A stretch of DNA of 64,000 bases, from contig JAYKAV010002031.1 in NCBI GenBank assembly GCA_035582835.1, positions 1,043,276 to 1,107,275 of the forward strand. Reading direction: 5' to 3'. A program made the translations under genes and the position numbers. Source of the DNA: Phoebastria nigripes. Its lineage: Eukaryota; Chordata; Aves; Procellariiformes; Diomedeidae. Positions within the stretch are counted from its first letter, which is position 1. Each line of letters starts with the position of its first letter. Under the pieces are notes generated by a model, which saw only the letters and a program-made list of their open reading frames with translations, was not told the origin of the DNA and ran no database searches. Positions 39,271 through 53,675 of the stretch are shown piece by piece.

Positions 39271-41749
39271 GTCAAAAATGTTCAGCCTCACGGTGTTCTC
39301 TAAGGCCTTTCAATTTTCATGTGGCTAGCTCCATGTAATCTTCATCAGCTTATTTTATATTAACCCAGATTGCTCTATATGCTCTTACTTCTGTCCCTCT
39401 GAGTTAACAGCACATCAGAAATTAGGGAGTGAAAGCTGATTAAAAATCTTTTTTTTTTGCCAGAAGATACTGCATCTGAGTTTAAAATGTTTTTCTGAGG
39501 ATATATCGGGTTCAACAATACACAAAGTTGTACCACCTCTGCAGCAGGATCCCAAGGTAGCCTCCATAATCATTGGCATATTGACACTAAAGACAGATGC
39601 TGGAAACTGGTACTGGCAGCAAAACTGGTCAAAACATCCATTTCATTCAATAGCTACAGGATGCAGAAAGTCACTGGGAATTTCTGCCATGCACATATGT
39701 AGAGAAGAAAAAGAGAGTGTGTTTTGGGCTACAATATTTGTATATTCAGTTTTGGACTAAAACCAGATGAAAAGAAAACATCTTGAAGACAGATGTTTAA
39801 AAATCTGTACCTGTATCTGCAACTATGTATCACTATAATTTTAACTGGTTTTATACTACGACTAAATTTGAAGAATAATCCTTTGAATTCAGGGGTCAGC
39901 TCTTCCTGTCTTTTTTTTAAAGGGTCTCAAGCATTCCAAACATGTGTCTCCAATTATTTATTATTATCACAGTCCTGATCAGGAGACAAAAATAAACAAA
40001 TAAACATATTTATCCAATCAGGATGTTTGTATCAAGTCTATCTGTCAGTGTGCAGGTTAATATGAAATTAAACACTCGGTGGATGGAAACATGTAGCACT
40101 GAAATGCACCTACCACCAAGGGTTAATTACACAATCAAGTACAAGAGACGGCACTCTGTCTACCAATGTGGCACTGCTTCTCCAAAGAGATGCTCTTCAA
40201 TTTACAGCAGAACATTGAAATTATCTTCTGAATAAGTTAGGGGTAAATAAGTTCGGGTGAAAAGGATGAGGTTAACCGGAATAGACTCTGGAGGAACCAG
40301 AGAAAAAGGCTGGCTGGAGAGAAAGGAAGGTCTCTCTCGGAGGAAGGTACTCTGAGCTGCAGGGCAACTGAGAAGAGGGAGTCCTTGAAAAACTGAACCA
40401 GGAAAGAGCTGATAGCAAGGCAGCTAATTACAGGGAGAGAGGGGGTTTCACCTTGCTAGAATAGAGTTAAGTCTATTTCCATATCTATGTATTTCACAGA
40501 CATGTATAACTGTGCCATCTCTTGTGGCTGTGGTACATAAATGCTTTTATTTATGTTTTACCGTCAACTGATTTGAGTGAAGTATGATTCCCAGGCACTT
40601 GGCTAACACTTTTCAGTAATATTCCTTGCTTAAAGACGTAGCTTATCTGTAACTGGGGAAATGATATAACTTAAATCCACAGTTACCCAACGCATTTGGT
40701 CAAGGAATTTGAAGTGTAGAAGGGTGTGCCACAGAGAGGATGCAAGAGGTAGGTTTAAGACCAGATACCACAGAAATCAGGAGAAAAGGAATCATCTTCT
40801 AGTGAGCAGCAGCAGAGACGAAACCTTCCTACAAAGAAGTGAAATGCAGAGTACCAGAGTCCCAGGGGATCTGTGGGTGCTTTATACACTTTATCTGCTT
40901 TTTATTTTACATTACTAGTCCTAAATTGTACTCCTTGGATGTGATGTGTCTGTCATTTGAATTGTATTTTCCCTGGTAGTGACATTAAATAATTCCTGCT
41001 CACTTCTTCCTGGGTTCTGGGGGGAGTATATTTCACTGGATCACTCCTTGGATCCATTTCACAATGGGAACAGGAGGCAAAGAGAAGTAAAAACAAGGCA
41101 GAAAAAAAAAGAAGATAGGTGGACAGCACTGCTTTCTTTAGTGACGCTGAATGTATACAAAATTCAGCCTAAAATGCTCCGATAAGATGGGTTATGGTGG
41201 TGGTGGTCATGGAAGAATGAAAAGGAGAACCTTTTGATGACCAAGAAGTGCTAGGCTGCAGAGGTCTTTCAAAGTATCTCTTAATCTTTCATTGTTTCAA
41301 ATCACCATTACTGAATGCCTTGACATTTAACTGATACCTGTCTGCAGGAAATTTTAAATTCTGTAACCAGCACTTGCTTTTCAGGTCTCTGTACCACACC
41401 CGGCTGCAGCCCAGGATTCTTGTTTCATGTGAATGAGCTTCTGTCAGACAGTTTCTTCAGAGCAATAGGTGTATTCTAAAGTAGTTCTTCTGCACTGGAC
41501 GTGTAGGTCATCTTTCCAGCTTTACTGCCCCAAATAATGCCCACCCACCTAAACAGCATTTTTGACAAACCTAGACCTCTCTAGAGCCACAATTTCAACT
41601 CTCAGGAGAATCAGCAGGCTATTTTCTTCTTGTAGGGGAGAAACACTGAAGTGTCAACAGTTTTTTGTATGGGAATCTTTCAGCAAAGAATTAAAAAGAG
41701 GAAGACCAGCTACTCATCAGGTGTAACTGCTTCACTCCACTGAACACAG

Positions 41750-42370
41750 ATGTGGCCAGGTGGTTCATCCTGTCTTTACTGCCTGGCCCTTGGGTTGCCC
41801 TCAGGGGCTGCTTCACCCTGCAGCAGAATGGCCCAGGAGACTCTGCCTGCAGCTGCCCAAACCCCACTGCCTCGCTGGCAGGGTGAGGTGGTACCAGCCT
41901 TTCTGCTGCCCGCATGCCCACATGTATCAGGTGGTTCTCAGGAGCTGCCCGATGTTTCACACTCTTGGCACGCTCTCAGAGCCCAGCAGTCGTGTCCACC
42001 TTACTGCACGCACCCTGCGCAGGGGTAACATCTGACCCCGCAGCCTGCACCATCCCCAGCTGGGCTCTGCGCAGTGTCCCTGTACCTGCACCGTCCTCTC
42101 CGATCCCCCACCGTGCCCACACAAGGCCACCTGCAGCCCCACTGGCTTTCACGCTGATCTCACAGGGCTGGCATGCTGTGACAAATACATCTGCAGAGGA
42201 CAGGGCAGGGCAGAAGGGACACAGACAGTGTGGAGAGGCAAACATGGTGACAATCTGCCAGGAGATGGCATGAGAGCATAATCCTGACTCNGCCTGCTGG
42301 GTCGCAGGCACAGTGGGACCACAAGCATCCATGCCGCTCTCAAGGGAGAGCCCTTGAGGACAGCTGGCAC
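41750..42370. other. GC- and CpG-richer intronic patch
   Basis: About 600 bases clearly richer in G+C than the flanks, with roughly a dozen CpGs between about 41.87 and 42.16 kb. Overlapping open frames of 61-148 codons occur on both strands, a usual side effect of few AT-rich stop codons. No domain, no splice-bounded conserved exon and no LTR termini were recognised. It could be a small CpG island (alternative promoter or enhancer) or a decayed GC-rich insertion. Confidence 0.4.
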
Positions 42371-45300
42371 CCTGACATCCTAAAAACCAGTGTGAACAAA
42401 GTGGGAATTTCACCTTGAGCATGGTAGTGTCTGCACTGTGTCAGGCCTGCCTATTTCCCACATTTGCGCATCCGAGGAGAAAATAACACATCCTCCCAAG
42501 AGAAACTGTTGCTCCTGTTAGCACAGTACAGCCGGGAAGAGCCTCTGGCCTGGAAATCCGCATTTGAAGAAATGAGCAACCAAACTCCACTGACGTGTCA
42601 GCATTTAATTACAGCTGGAGTGTGGTTCAAATCTTTCGCTTTCTGTCATGTGTTCTGCTTCCCAAAACACAAAAGCCAGTGACAGTGCAGGATTTCTACT
42701 CCTCAAAAATAATAATCACACTACAGCCCTACTATTATAATTAAACAGAAATTAATTACATTCTATAGAAGGGGACAGGTTCTGAAGGCTTAGCTGGTTT
42801 CCTTTTTAATTATTGTATAACATTGTGAACGCAGCAAAAAATCTTCTTTTTAACATGCTAAACGCGTGGGGGGGTTTGTTTGCTTTAACAGACTGCAATG
42901 GATGCTACATTTGCATTTAATTAAAAAAAAAGTTATTAAAATAGTTTATTTTGGTTCAATGTATATTTGTTTAGCATGTGGATGGCTTCACATCAGAAAT
43001 GAGATATTTTTTCAATCAGTATTGAGCAATAGACATCTGGGAAAGCAAATAAGAAGAACAGATCAATAAATTTTCAAAAGAAAGCTTGTTAATGCAAAAA
43101 CATTTGGTCCTGTCACAACTAGATTATTTTTGAATATTCACCATTTCCAAAGGAATCAACCCCTATCCCAAAAGATAAAGAGTAAGTTAACTTTTTGACA
43201 GGAACAAAATAGCACAACAGCAGAAACTGGAATGCATGGAAGAACCTCACACCAAGTACGAACTACCCTCTAGCCAACGGTGATATGAAGAAACAACTCC
43301 TATGGGTAGATGGCACCATCCCTTCCAGCTATGTTTCTAGGGGCACGGCTGGCTGTATGAATGTAGGGTGGGTCTGCCAAAGCAGGCAGAGCATTTGGGA
43401 GAAAGAAATTCTAATTTCCAGCTCCTCAGCAGCCTTATACAGGAATCGGGGAAAGATTTTGGCAGATGCAGAAAAAGAAGTGTAGGCATCCCGTTCACTT
43501 GAAATTCAAATGAGGAAACAGCGAGTTGGTTTATGTGCTTTTAGGGTTAGACAGCAGCTAAGCAAGGATTTTTTTAAACTGCAATTTTACATTCAGGTTC
43601 AGGAGTGGAGCTTTAATTGGGTTAAGTCCTGCTTTAGACACCAAAGCTCTTCACGGGATCTAACTCTGTGTTCCTGTATTAAGTAAAAGTCCTAGGGAAC
43701 CACTTCTTCGTAGCCACATACCTGATTCATCACTCTTTGGAAGGCTACAATAAATCTGTCATGGAAGCCTACTAATTGCTAGTAAATCACTAAAGTTGGA
43801 AGTGTCACAAGCATATCCAAAAAGAGTAAAAGTGAAGAGCCGAACATTCAAAGGGCTCTGGGGTGAAATTCTGTCACTTTACAGATGAACCTGTAATCTA
43901 TGTGAAAATAAATGATGTATAATGATTACTAAATTTGAAATCAAATCTTCACATGGGGACAATTCAATAAGGTTAGGTGATTATAGGACTATGCAGCAGC
44001 ATCAATTATGGAGCTAGAAATAGTCTGACATCCCTCAGAGGCTACAAAAACTCTGCATTGCTTTATTCACCAACATCAGAGGACATTGACTTTCATCAAA
44101 TAGTCTGGGGGTTCTCGTTTGGAAGAAAAAAAAAAGAAAGAAAAAATGGAAGGCATGAGCCCAAAAATGACTGGCAATGATCCTAACTTATCATCTGAGC
44201 TACCATTTGCTCTGCCAATTGATGGGAAATGAAGTGTGATCAATTCTAGTCCATTGTACATCGTTCCCATTGACTGACCTGCCAATCCTTGACTGAATAA
44301 TTAGTTAAGATATCAATATCTGCCATTTTGCACAGTGCTCACAAGACAAAGCCCTAAAGTTTTCATAAAATGGACAACTACCATGTTATCTGTAACTTCA
44401 CATTTTCTTTCACATATATGACTAAGCCTTGATATTGTCAAAATATGGAATAAAAACATAACGGTACATAAGAAGTAGTAAAATCCAGAAGCATGAAATC
44501 TAGAGGTCAGTGCAACCCCTGAAGTAACACAACATACATTTTTAATCTTACAGATGGACAATAAGCCATATCAGAAAGGATTAGATCTGTGCTCCTCATT
44601 TATAATAGTTCACTTTAAGTAGCAACCTGTCTATTTACCATTCTCAGTATCAGGGGAAACAGCGCTAACTCAGGTACTTGGTGGTGACTGACAGCAATGC
44701 TGAAATTTTAATAGCAGCTATTGTTTAAGAGCACTATCACCATCCTGTGATTCTTAAATAAAGATTTAATCTGCTTTTGATACAGCAAAGCTCTGCAGAC
44801 CAGGCAATCTGCTGTTAGGACACATGAAAAGGTGGGTGTTTCTTTACTCCCATCACCCAGTCCCACATCGGGTGTGTAACAAGCTGTTCCAAAGCCATAA
44901 ATTAGACTAGGCGAGGCACTGCTGACATTATACTTTACATTACAGTCCCAAGTCTGAACTGCTAGCAAACAGGGATACTACATTTACTTTTCTGTCTCAG
45001 ACACAAATGGTGTTAACTGCAAATACAAATCAGTTATTCAGTGCAAAAAGTGACACATGACTTGTAAACTGGGCCCTTTATAAGTACCTTGGCATTTCTA
45101 TGTTTAGTTCACACGCATGGACGTCATTCCCAAGTATCCAGATGCCACAGCAGTATCTAAAGACGCCACTTCTCTCCAAACCATTTTGCTGTGGCTTTGG
45201 GTGTGCTCACCAGCTTTCCCCTTAATTCTCATATCTATTCCCCTCTTATCTGCCAATGAAGAGCAAAACCAGAAAGGTAAATGTACAAACTGAAAATGCA

Positions 45301-48300
45301 AATGCATAATCTAAAATGCAGGAAAGTGCTAGTGGCTTACAAGGCAGAAATGGAGAAACCATGTGAAAGAGAAAAAAATATCCTACTCCACATCATGGAT
45401 GACTAATTTCTTCCCACACTACATTGTAATAAATCCCAGCCTTTGCTAACACAAGAATAGGAAAGCTTTTTCCCAGAGTTAATAAAGACACGCGCTGCTT
45501 AGTGCCCAGTGTGCATAAATGGAAGGCATTTCTGGTTTGCCAGGTAGTGGCACCTCAGATAATCCAAAGAAAACAGATTCATCTTTCCTTCTGGGCTGAC
45601 AGCAGGTTAAAAGCATAATGCCATAGCTTGGTATCCACACAAGGCTTCCTTTGGACATTACACCAAACCTATCCTAGGTCTTTATTTTTAAACTGGCAGA
45701 AAATATTGTACCAGTGTGATCCTACTGCTTGCTGGCTGATTGTTTTCTCGATCCCTGCACTCGACAGGTATGTGTAAGAGCTGGGACATGCTGCAGTATA
45801 TTTCTATGGCTGCTGCTGTAGTGCAGTAGTTTGCATAACACTTTGAAGTGAATGTTGCTTAAGAGAGGAAATCTGCATTACAGAGGCAGCACTTCTATCA
45901 CAGACAAACTATATATTCAAGTTCAATGCATATCTTTTTATGTCAAACCAGCTTTCTTGTGCAACACTCTATCAACGGGATTTTCAAATTAGGGAAGTGA
46001 CACAAGTTGGACTGATCGCCACCCTGAATTGCATCAACAGTATTTGCCTACAAAGTATAGGCCACGCAAGCTCGGTGCAGTGTGCAAACTCTTACTATGG
46101 AAATGTGAATTACATATATATTTACTATTTGCAGATGAATATAGTCCAAAGCAATCTGGTTCTGTGCATTTTGCATGTTGAAACAGCTTTCTCTCGTATG
46201 TTCTGAATGATGCCTTTTAATCCTATTTGAAGACCAGTTATCCAACATTATCTCGCAATATTTTTCAATGTGCTTGTCCCTCCTGAGTAAAAGACTGGAA
46301 TGACCAACTCAAGCCCACAGATGGGCAAAACATTAACACACCATCTTCATCAGAAATAACTGCATACTTCCTGTGTTATCCATGGCAATTTGGGTCTTAG
46401 TAGTTAGTTGGCCTCTCCTTTTCAAGAACAAAAAACCTTAACTGTGCTTTTCTACAGGGCTTAGCTCTGGTGAGTATTAATTAAGCACTGTGAGTATCAC
46501 GGTAGAGAAATGCCTCCTTTCTCCCTGCTAGCAAGACTAGTAGCAGGGGGTATATAAAATATAAAATAAAATATTCTACCCTTTCCAGATTAGCCCAAAG
46601 CACAAACAAGTACCAGCATTCTCTTTGTTCTTCTCACCCAGAGCAAATGCTACATCAAGTTTGAGAAAGACAGTTGCATCTTGAGTGAATTGGCTCCAGG
46701 AATCAATCAACTTACCTCATCCAAGATGAGGTAGNATGTCTAGACTTTTACATTTGTGCAAATGGTTACTAGGCATTCAGTAATAATGACAACATGATGG
46801 GCTGACAAGACTTTATTTTCCTCTGAGATTGGAAAATTCTGATTCTGCTTGGCAATAAATGTAAATTATTTACAGTGTAAAGATTTGGTAGATACCATGC
46901 AATCTACTGCACATGGGTGCATGTAATTCTTATATACCATAATTGTGCACTGTATATGCATTGATAAAATTAATAGAACTGCGGGCAGAATATTTCTATC
47001 TTGAATAATTTTCCACATATTAACCATTCATCTTAATACCATGCCTTTTCTTATCTGTTTATTTTATTANGAATTGGTAGGGGGTTTTATTCAGCTAAAG
47101 CTTACTGAATGAAGGAAAACTTGCAGTTGTTTAGCAGGTCAGGTAAGAAGTGGATAAAGAAGCCACAGTACTGCGTAAGATGCCAACACACTCCAAAATA
47201 ACATTTACTAAATGGATTTTCACAAGCAGCAATTTCTATTATTTACTAAAGTGGTAAATGCAGTCTTGCAATATCAGAAAGAATTAAACATTCTCTGTGA
47301 AAATTAGCCATACGGCATCACAGGAGGTTCCCCTTTATCCAGCATCAGTTAAATTTCGCTGTCTTCTAAGAAAGAGATTAAATTTCCCCTTTACAACTCT
47401 GTTTCCAACTGTCTAACACACTTCAGCAAGCTTTCAAAGGCAGGCTGGCATCACTGAATTCTCCCTCAAATGCAGGCTGCTTCCTTTGCACCAAGCTTCT
47501 CCACTCACTATTTTTTCAGTGTTTTTTCCTTTCCTTCATGGTTGCTCACTCCCCAGTATATCTTTATTTTCTAGGCTAAAATCTTTATGCCACATATATG
47601 CCACTGCAGTGATACAATGTAAATGAAGCACATATGGTAAATTAAGAACACATTTGAAACATCCCTGAAAGTCATTTTGAAGGAGGAAGGGAGAGCATCA
47701 AAAATTGAGGATGTGAATGTGAATTTTAGGATGTTATAGAAATCAGCTAGGCATGCTATAGATTTCAATCTTTTTTCTATTTCTTTTGTATTTGCTATCA
47801 GCATAGGGTTACCAAAGACTTCGTATGGACAAACTGCAGCCTACGGACAGTTTATAAAATGTGTTTTCTGTATGTATTCGTCACTTGTTAAAAACATATA
47901 GCTCTTACTTTAATAAAGCATATTTTGGTAACTTCAGTATATTTACAAGTTCAGGGTCTACATTCCAGATTTTTTCTTCTCTCGGGTATACAGTGACAGT
48001 TGCTTATGACTTAAACCTGCAAATTAACAGCATTTCTGGACCTTAGTAGACAACCTTCCTTCTAGCGACCACAAAAGGCTTTTCTTGACTCAGGCATCAT
48101 CTACAGAGAAGGATGAATTACTGCATATAGTAGTCTTAGACTGACGATCTGTTTACTCTTATCATATTGCCAATTGTTACAATTTTATTACATATTTCAT
48201 AATATTGCATGTTTTTCTTAAATCTCCAGCTCCCAGAGTGATGGGATTAGAAGAGAACAAGTTTCTCAGAGTGGCTGAGAAACTGGAAAGTGTAACGTTA

Positions 48301-51300
48301 AGTACACAATGAAACTTCAAAAGCAAAGGAAAAAATAAACTCCAAATATAATATTACTATTTATAGCTTACGATTTTTAAACCAATACATTAGTTGGACA
48401 CAATTTCTGATTGTTTGACTCAGATTGTCCAGAGCTATGATATCTAGGGAATGTGTGAAGAATGGTCATATATGCTCACTTCAGACTTCTGTAGTTATCA
48501 CAACTGAGATACTGCTGCTTAATCTGTATCTACTCTCTACCCAGAAGTTTTGAGTAGTCCTCACTGGGAAGTGTTGCATCATATTCTCCTCTTTAACCGT
48601 TTAAGTGTCAGGATACCCACCAGGGGTTTGGAGAACAGTGCTTCAGGTGCTCTGCCTCCAACTAACTAAGCCCAGCATTTCCTCTGCCTCAGTTTAATAA
48701 GTCCTCCTCCCCAAAATCAGTTCCGCAGCAAAACCTGAGAATTTCCTGTATACACAAAGCTTCTGCAGGGTAACATGCCTTCAGCATCACAACAACTCCT
48801 CTGCTTGGCCACCCTGCTGCTGGCTCCATCCCTGTTCTCCAGGACATGCCACACGTGTTTCAGCGCGTCTGTTCCTACTCCTTCCCCCTCAAACAGATGC
48901 ACTGGAGCCTCTATTTGCTTCACTCCTCACACTTTAGCAAAAGACTCTACCGTGCTGCTTCCCCTCCACTTCTTCTGAAGAACAGGCCACTAGGGAGTCA
49001 CCTGCCATATGTCCTGGTAAAAACAGTAAGGTCATTTGGACCACTCTTGTCCTCTCTGTTCTTGCCTTCCTCCAGAGAAAAACCCAGTGACTCTTCAACT
49101 CATTCTTGCAGGCAAAATTTCTGCTCACCCTGGGAGAGCGAATTTATTGCTTTTCAGTCTCTCTGTCCAGTTCTTGGCACTCGCATACAACTCTCAGAGT
49201 GACAATGTGAACAAAAGGAAATTTTTTTTTAAATTTTGAGTGAGATTGTTAACTGTCTCATTGAAATGCTCCGCTCGGCAAAATCCTTCATGCCAAATGA
49301 GAGAGATGTTACAAGCTGCCTTAAAAATTGATCCAGAATGAATGAGTCACCTTCTTAGTAAGTAAGACTTGGCAGGACTGATTTGTATCACAAAGCCACC
49401 ACTGCCTTCTGGCATCCTGAAGGCATTGTCAGTGAAAAAGCCAAGGACTTGAATGGATATAGATGCAGATGAGAATCACTTACTCCTAGGGCAGGCTTTA
49501 GCTGCAGAGCTAGCCTGAACTTTTAACTACTGCTCCCTACCACTTTCCTACCCACACCGGAAAGCTTATGATCTGTCTCAGAGGACGCTTTCAGCTTGTG
49601 TTAAAACAGTGAGGGAAGTACAGGCTTGAGCCCTGACGTTGGCTCTCTCCAGGCTGGCAAGCTACCTACTGACATGCAACACAGGGGCACATCAATCAGA
49701 CATGCTGTTATTTCCCAAGCGTTACTGGACAGTTCAACTAGGATGAGATGCTGTTGTCCTCCGGCACAAATCCTAAATTTTCTACAGTGAACTATGATCA
49801 TCAAGAGTTGCTGGAGCAAAGATATGCCATGAGAGAACACCATGGCTTTCATCCATGTAACTTCATTTTGGCATAAAAGAAAGAGCATCTTCTAAAAAGC
49901 TCTTCCTTGGTTAGTAGTAAATATGTAATATTGTAATTTATCACCAACAATCCCGTTATTACACTGAAACTAACTCAATTTAAAGAACTTTCAACCCCTA
50001 AAGGGTCTCAAGCAATTCCCAGTAAATTTCCATGTCTAGGTATGTCAATAAATTCAGTCTCTTAAGCAGCAAGAATAATCCACCATGGGAATAATACTGC
50101 ATTTACCAAAGGTATGCAAATAAATTTGACTAACAAAAAATATCTGTTTAAAAACAAAAAGACAAATACTATTTGTATTTATCAGTATTAAGCACAATTT
50201 TGCCCCATTTCCTTTGTTTTGTACCAGACAAACTGCAAAAGTGTGATTCCTTCACAGCCAATAATGCTGCTGAGCCTCACCTTTTACCCCAGTCTCTTCA
50301 CGAAATTCGTTCCAGCTGCCGAGTGTGACAGGTATGCAGCAATATATGTTTGGTGATGAGCATTTGTGACAGCATTTAAGTTGACCCAGTTTTCAAGGTA
50401 GTTCATATATCTTAGTGGAAAAAAACCCATATCAATGAATAGGATAGGAATGCTGTTATTACATTATTGTCTCTACCGACCCCTCCCAAAGAGAGAAAGA
50501 GAGACACTCTTCCTCTGTATTCAGCCCTTCTCATTCTTAGGTCACTTTTATTCTAGAGGCATGTTATTGTTATAGCAAAACAAGTATATTATGCCCAAAA
50601 AGCAGTCCTATCAGGGAGACAGCTATACGGTAAAGAAGTGCTTTGTACTAGGCAAGCTGCATCACCCCCTCACAATCAAGCCAAATTCTGCCAGACTTAT
50701 GGGTACAAATGCTTCTACATTAGTCTCTTCCAAAACAACTGTGCCAGTCAGTGATCACACCTTTTCTCCTCTCAACACCTACAGGGCTCCTTACCGTAGG
50801 TCTGGCATCTGACTTCCTCCCTTGACCATCAACAGTAGCACAAAGTTATTCCCATTATCCATGTCCTAAGGAAGCCAACAACCCCCACTGCCATTTCAAT
50901 AAGGCATTCCCCCAAAAAGCTCTAGAAATTCCAATTTCTTTAGCCTTTCGTTTTGTCAAACAAACAACTACACCCGGTCCTCCCACTGACCAACTACAGA
51001 ATCAGACTGACCAGTAATGCTTTGAAAGCTTCCTTTGTTCACTCCTCTGCTTAGTTGTCACATGGGCTCAGCCTTGCTTGCTTACTATTAAATACGAATT
51101 TCATCTTACTGTTTGCAGTCCTGCTTCTTAAGTGCTTTTTACAAGCAAAAATAATGGTAGTTTATTGCTCTTGAGCCAAGTATTCTCTGGTCAAAACCAG
51201 AAAAGCAAATATAAAATCCCTCCTCCCTCTCTTCCACATCAGATTTGTTTAATAAAAAGGCCATTTTGTCTTTCTCCCTCTTAGCACCTGGGATCCAAAT

Positions 51301-53284
51301 GTCGAGCTAGGTTCTTTCCCTTTCTTGTATCATAGAGAGTAATCAGGATTCTGCACTCTCTGCCAGTTGGCAACTTGGTTGATGAGGAGTAAGGCAGAAA
51401 AAGAATTCAAAGTTCAATAATCCTTTCCATCACTTAATGCAGAATTCGCCAAAGAAAATGTAATGTGAATAATGAGAAGAAATGGTGAACAGAGATTGTA
51501 CAACACGCTTGCCTGAAGGCTAAAGAAGCTAGCCGATGCTCTGAGGACTTTCATGAGTTCTATGTAAAATGGTCATTGGATAATATGCAGAAAGAGGAGC
51601 AGGGGTTGAACCAAGCTCTTCCCAGCCTTCGGCTCACACTCCCGCTTGCTCAGTTCTTTGTGCCTAGAGGCACAACTCCAACAAGAAGTACAAAGTACTT
51701 TGACCCCCACATTAGTTTGTAGTTTAGAGATTAGGTTTGTATCCTTAAAGAAAGAATTGGAAATCACCTCCGACCAAGGAAGACATGAAGGTTTTGCCTT
51801 CTGCATTCTAGATAAGCATTCCAACCACCAGGCTACTCTTCAGGTCAAAGCAGAGGACCTTCTTGTTTAATTGAGGATTAGATTGTTTTTTGCAAAGGTG
51901 ACCTTGATCTCTGATTTTTGAGAAAAGGCAGAGGAACTTATTTCAGGATCAGCATTTAGGACAGCGTGAAGGAAGGTGTTTCTTCAGAGCCATGAATAAG
52001 CATGAAGATAGGATATTTAAGACATAACCCGTCACTCATTGTTTTCTATTATCTCTTGGGTGTTTTGTTTTGTTTTGGTTTTTTTCCTTTTCTTCCTTCC
52101 CCCAGGTATGGTATACCATCTTAAACATATGTTAATGGATATATATTTACTAAATACTCCATAAACCAAGGAGATTTGGCATTTTATGTGCATACACAGT
52201 AATACCTCCAAGGCTTAAACAGTATCTATTGAAATACTTAGGATCTTCAACTATATTATTGTGTTTTACACATTTGACTCACAAACATTTCTGAATGTAA
52301 TACAAACTCTTCTTTTCAATAAAGAGATGTTATTTCCTGCAATACAAATCCAGTGAAAAGCATGGCTGTGGTTATGTAACATGTTTTTGTGTTTCTTCCA
52401 TGCATCTTTATCTCCATCACTAATTTTGTATCTTCAAGTAAATCCCAATGTGTATCTCCTGTGAGAGTATGAAACACTGTATTCCCTTCACATTTACAGG
52501 GAAGCAGAGATACTGCACTGTTTTTCTTGAACATAGATTTGAATGTGTTCTTGACAGAGAAGTGCCCACCTTATTGATTCAAACAATATCTGAGAGGCAT
52601 CAAAACTGCAGTAATAGTTTAGTGGCTAACATGAATCACAAACTCTTTTTCAGCACATTCAAACTGGGATCTTACTGCCCTGAAAACTGATACATAAATA
52701 CAGTTATCTGACATAATGTAATTTCAGAGCAAAATCACATCAGTGCATTGACTTAATACCAGGTTCTATATGAGAGTCTCATATTCTTGGCTGATTACTT
52801 AGAAAGTGCAGCCTAAACAGCCCTGCACAAGGAGAAAATATCTAACCTATAGAAAATAAGATGAATAACCTTATTGGACAGATGTACTCTGAGATTTTAA
52901 TTCTGCTTCAATTCCTGTTTAGCAGAAGTTCATTAAACTCCTACATCATGAGTCTGACCTAGAAAAGTAAATAAGTACTCTGTTATTCCCTTTAGAGCCC
53001 TGAGTTACTAATAAGGAATTATAAATCTCCAGTCACTTTGTCAAGCAGCCAAATACATCCCAAGTGAAACACAACTGCAAAGTTCATAAAAATGAGGCCG
53101 ATTGAAATGCAAGACTAAAAATGTGATTTTGTTTTATAGACCATGAATTAATACCACATTGTTTCTGCTTTTGTGAACTACAAATACAGACAAGTAGGAA
53201 TGAAGAGAATACAACTACATTCACCCACCTAGCCAACTCTTTCACTGGCCCTTGTTTGTCTCCTCCTTGAAAACATCAAGTTAC

Positions 53285-53485
53285 TGCACTTATATAGCAC
53301 TATTCATCATAGATGTTTAAAGCTTTTTATGAAGACACATAGGCAGTTTAGATGCGGAGAGACTCGGGAGCAAATAATCATCAACATTCACACGTGCCTC
53401 AGCCAAAGTCACCACGCAAGTCAGTGATGGATTTGGTAATACGACCATAGTACGTACCCTGGCTCAACTTCCAGCTCTAAAACCC
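53285..53485 (+). repeat. Ancient MIR/L2-like SINE relic, nearly full length
   Basis: In order: CACTTATATAGCACTATTCA, TTTAAAGCTTTTTATGAAGA, GGCAGTTTAGATGCGGAGAG, then CCTCAGCCAAAGTCACCACG and CAAGTCAGTGATGGATTTGG. These correspond to the parts TATAGCGCCTTTCATC, CTCAAAGCGCTTTACAA, CAGATGGGGAAACTGAG, CCAAGGTCACACAGC and AAGTCAGTGGCAGAG of an old amniote MIR-like SINE. Match by recollection, with substantial divergence. Confidence 0.65.
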
Positions 53486-53599
53486 ACAGCATATCATGGG
53501 CACTGCTCCAGCAAAATGCTAAGCATATACATTACTAGAAATTCATGAATAATCGCATTGAAGATGTTTGCTGAAACAAAGCCACAGTCCTATGCATAG

Positions 53600-53675
53600 G
53601 ATGAAATCTGGGCTCTTCTGGAAAACTTGACTCACTGATAAAAGTCCTCTTGGCTTCAGTGGGTCTAAGACTTTC
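53600..53675. repeat. Possible ancient palindromic amniote repeat
   Basis: GATGAAATCTGGGCTCTTCT, then CTGATAAAAGTCCTC, then TTGGCTTCAGTGGGTCTAAG. This resembles an element familiar from turtle and crocodile genomes built around 'GAAGTCAATGGGAGTTTTGCC' type sequence and its complement. Strongly diverged and uncertain. Confidence 0.4.

Noticed and set aside
41691..42422. Cluster of overlapping open frames on both strands
   Set aside because: Explained by high G+C lowering stop-codon frequency; no frame shows a known motif or exon boundaries.
52061..52105. T/C-rich tract ending CCCCCAG then GTATG on the + strand, like a splice acceptor
   Set aside because: No coding or conserved sequence follows, and the only gene here is on the - strand; best read as a simple polypyrimidine tract.
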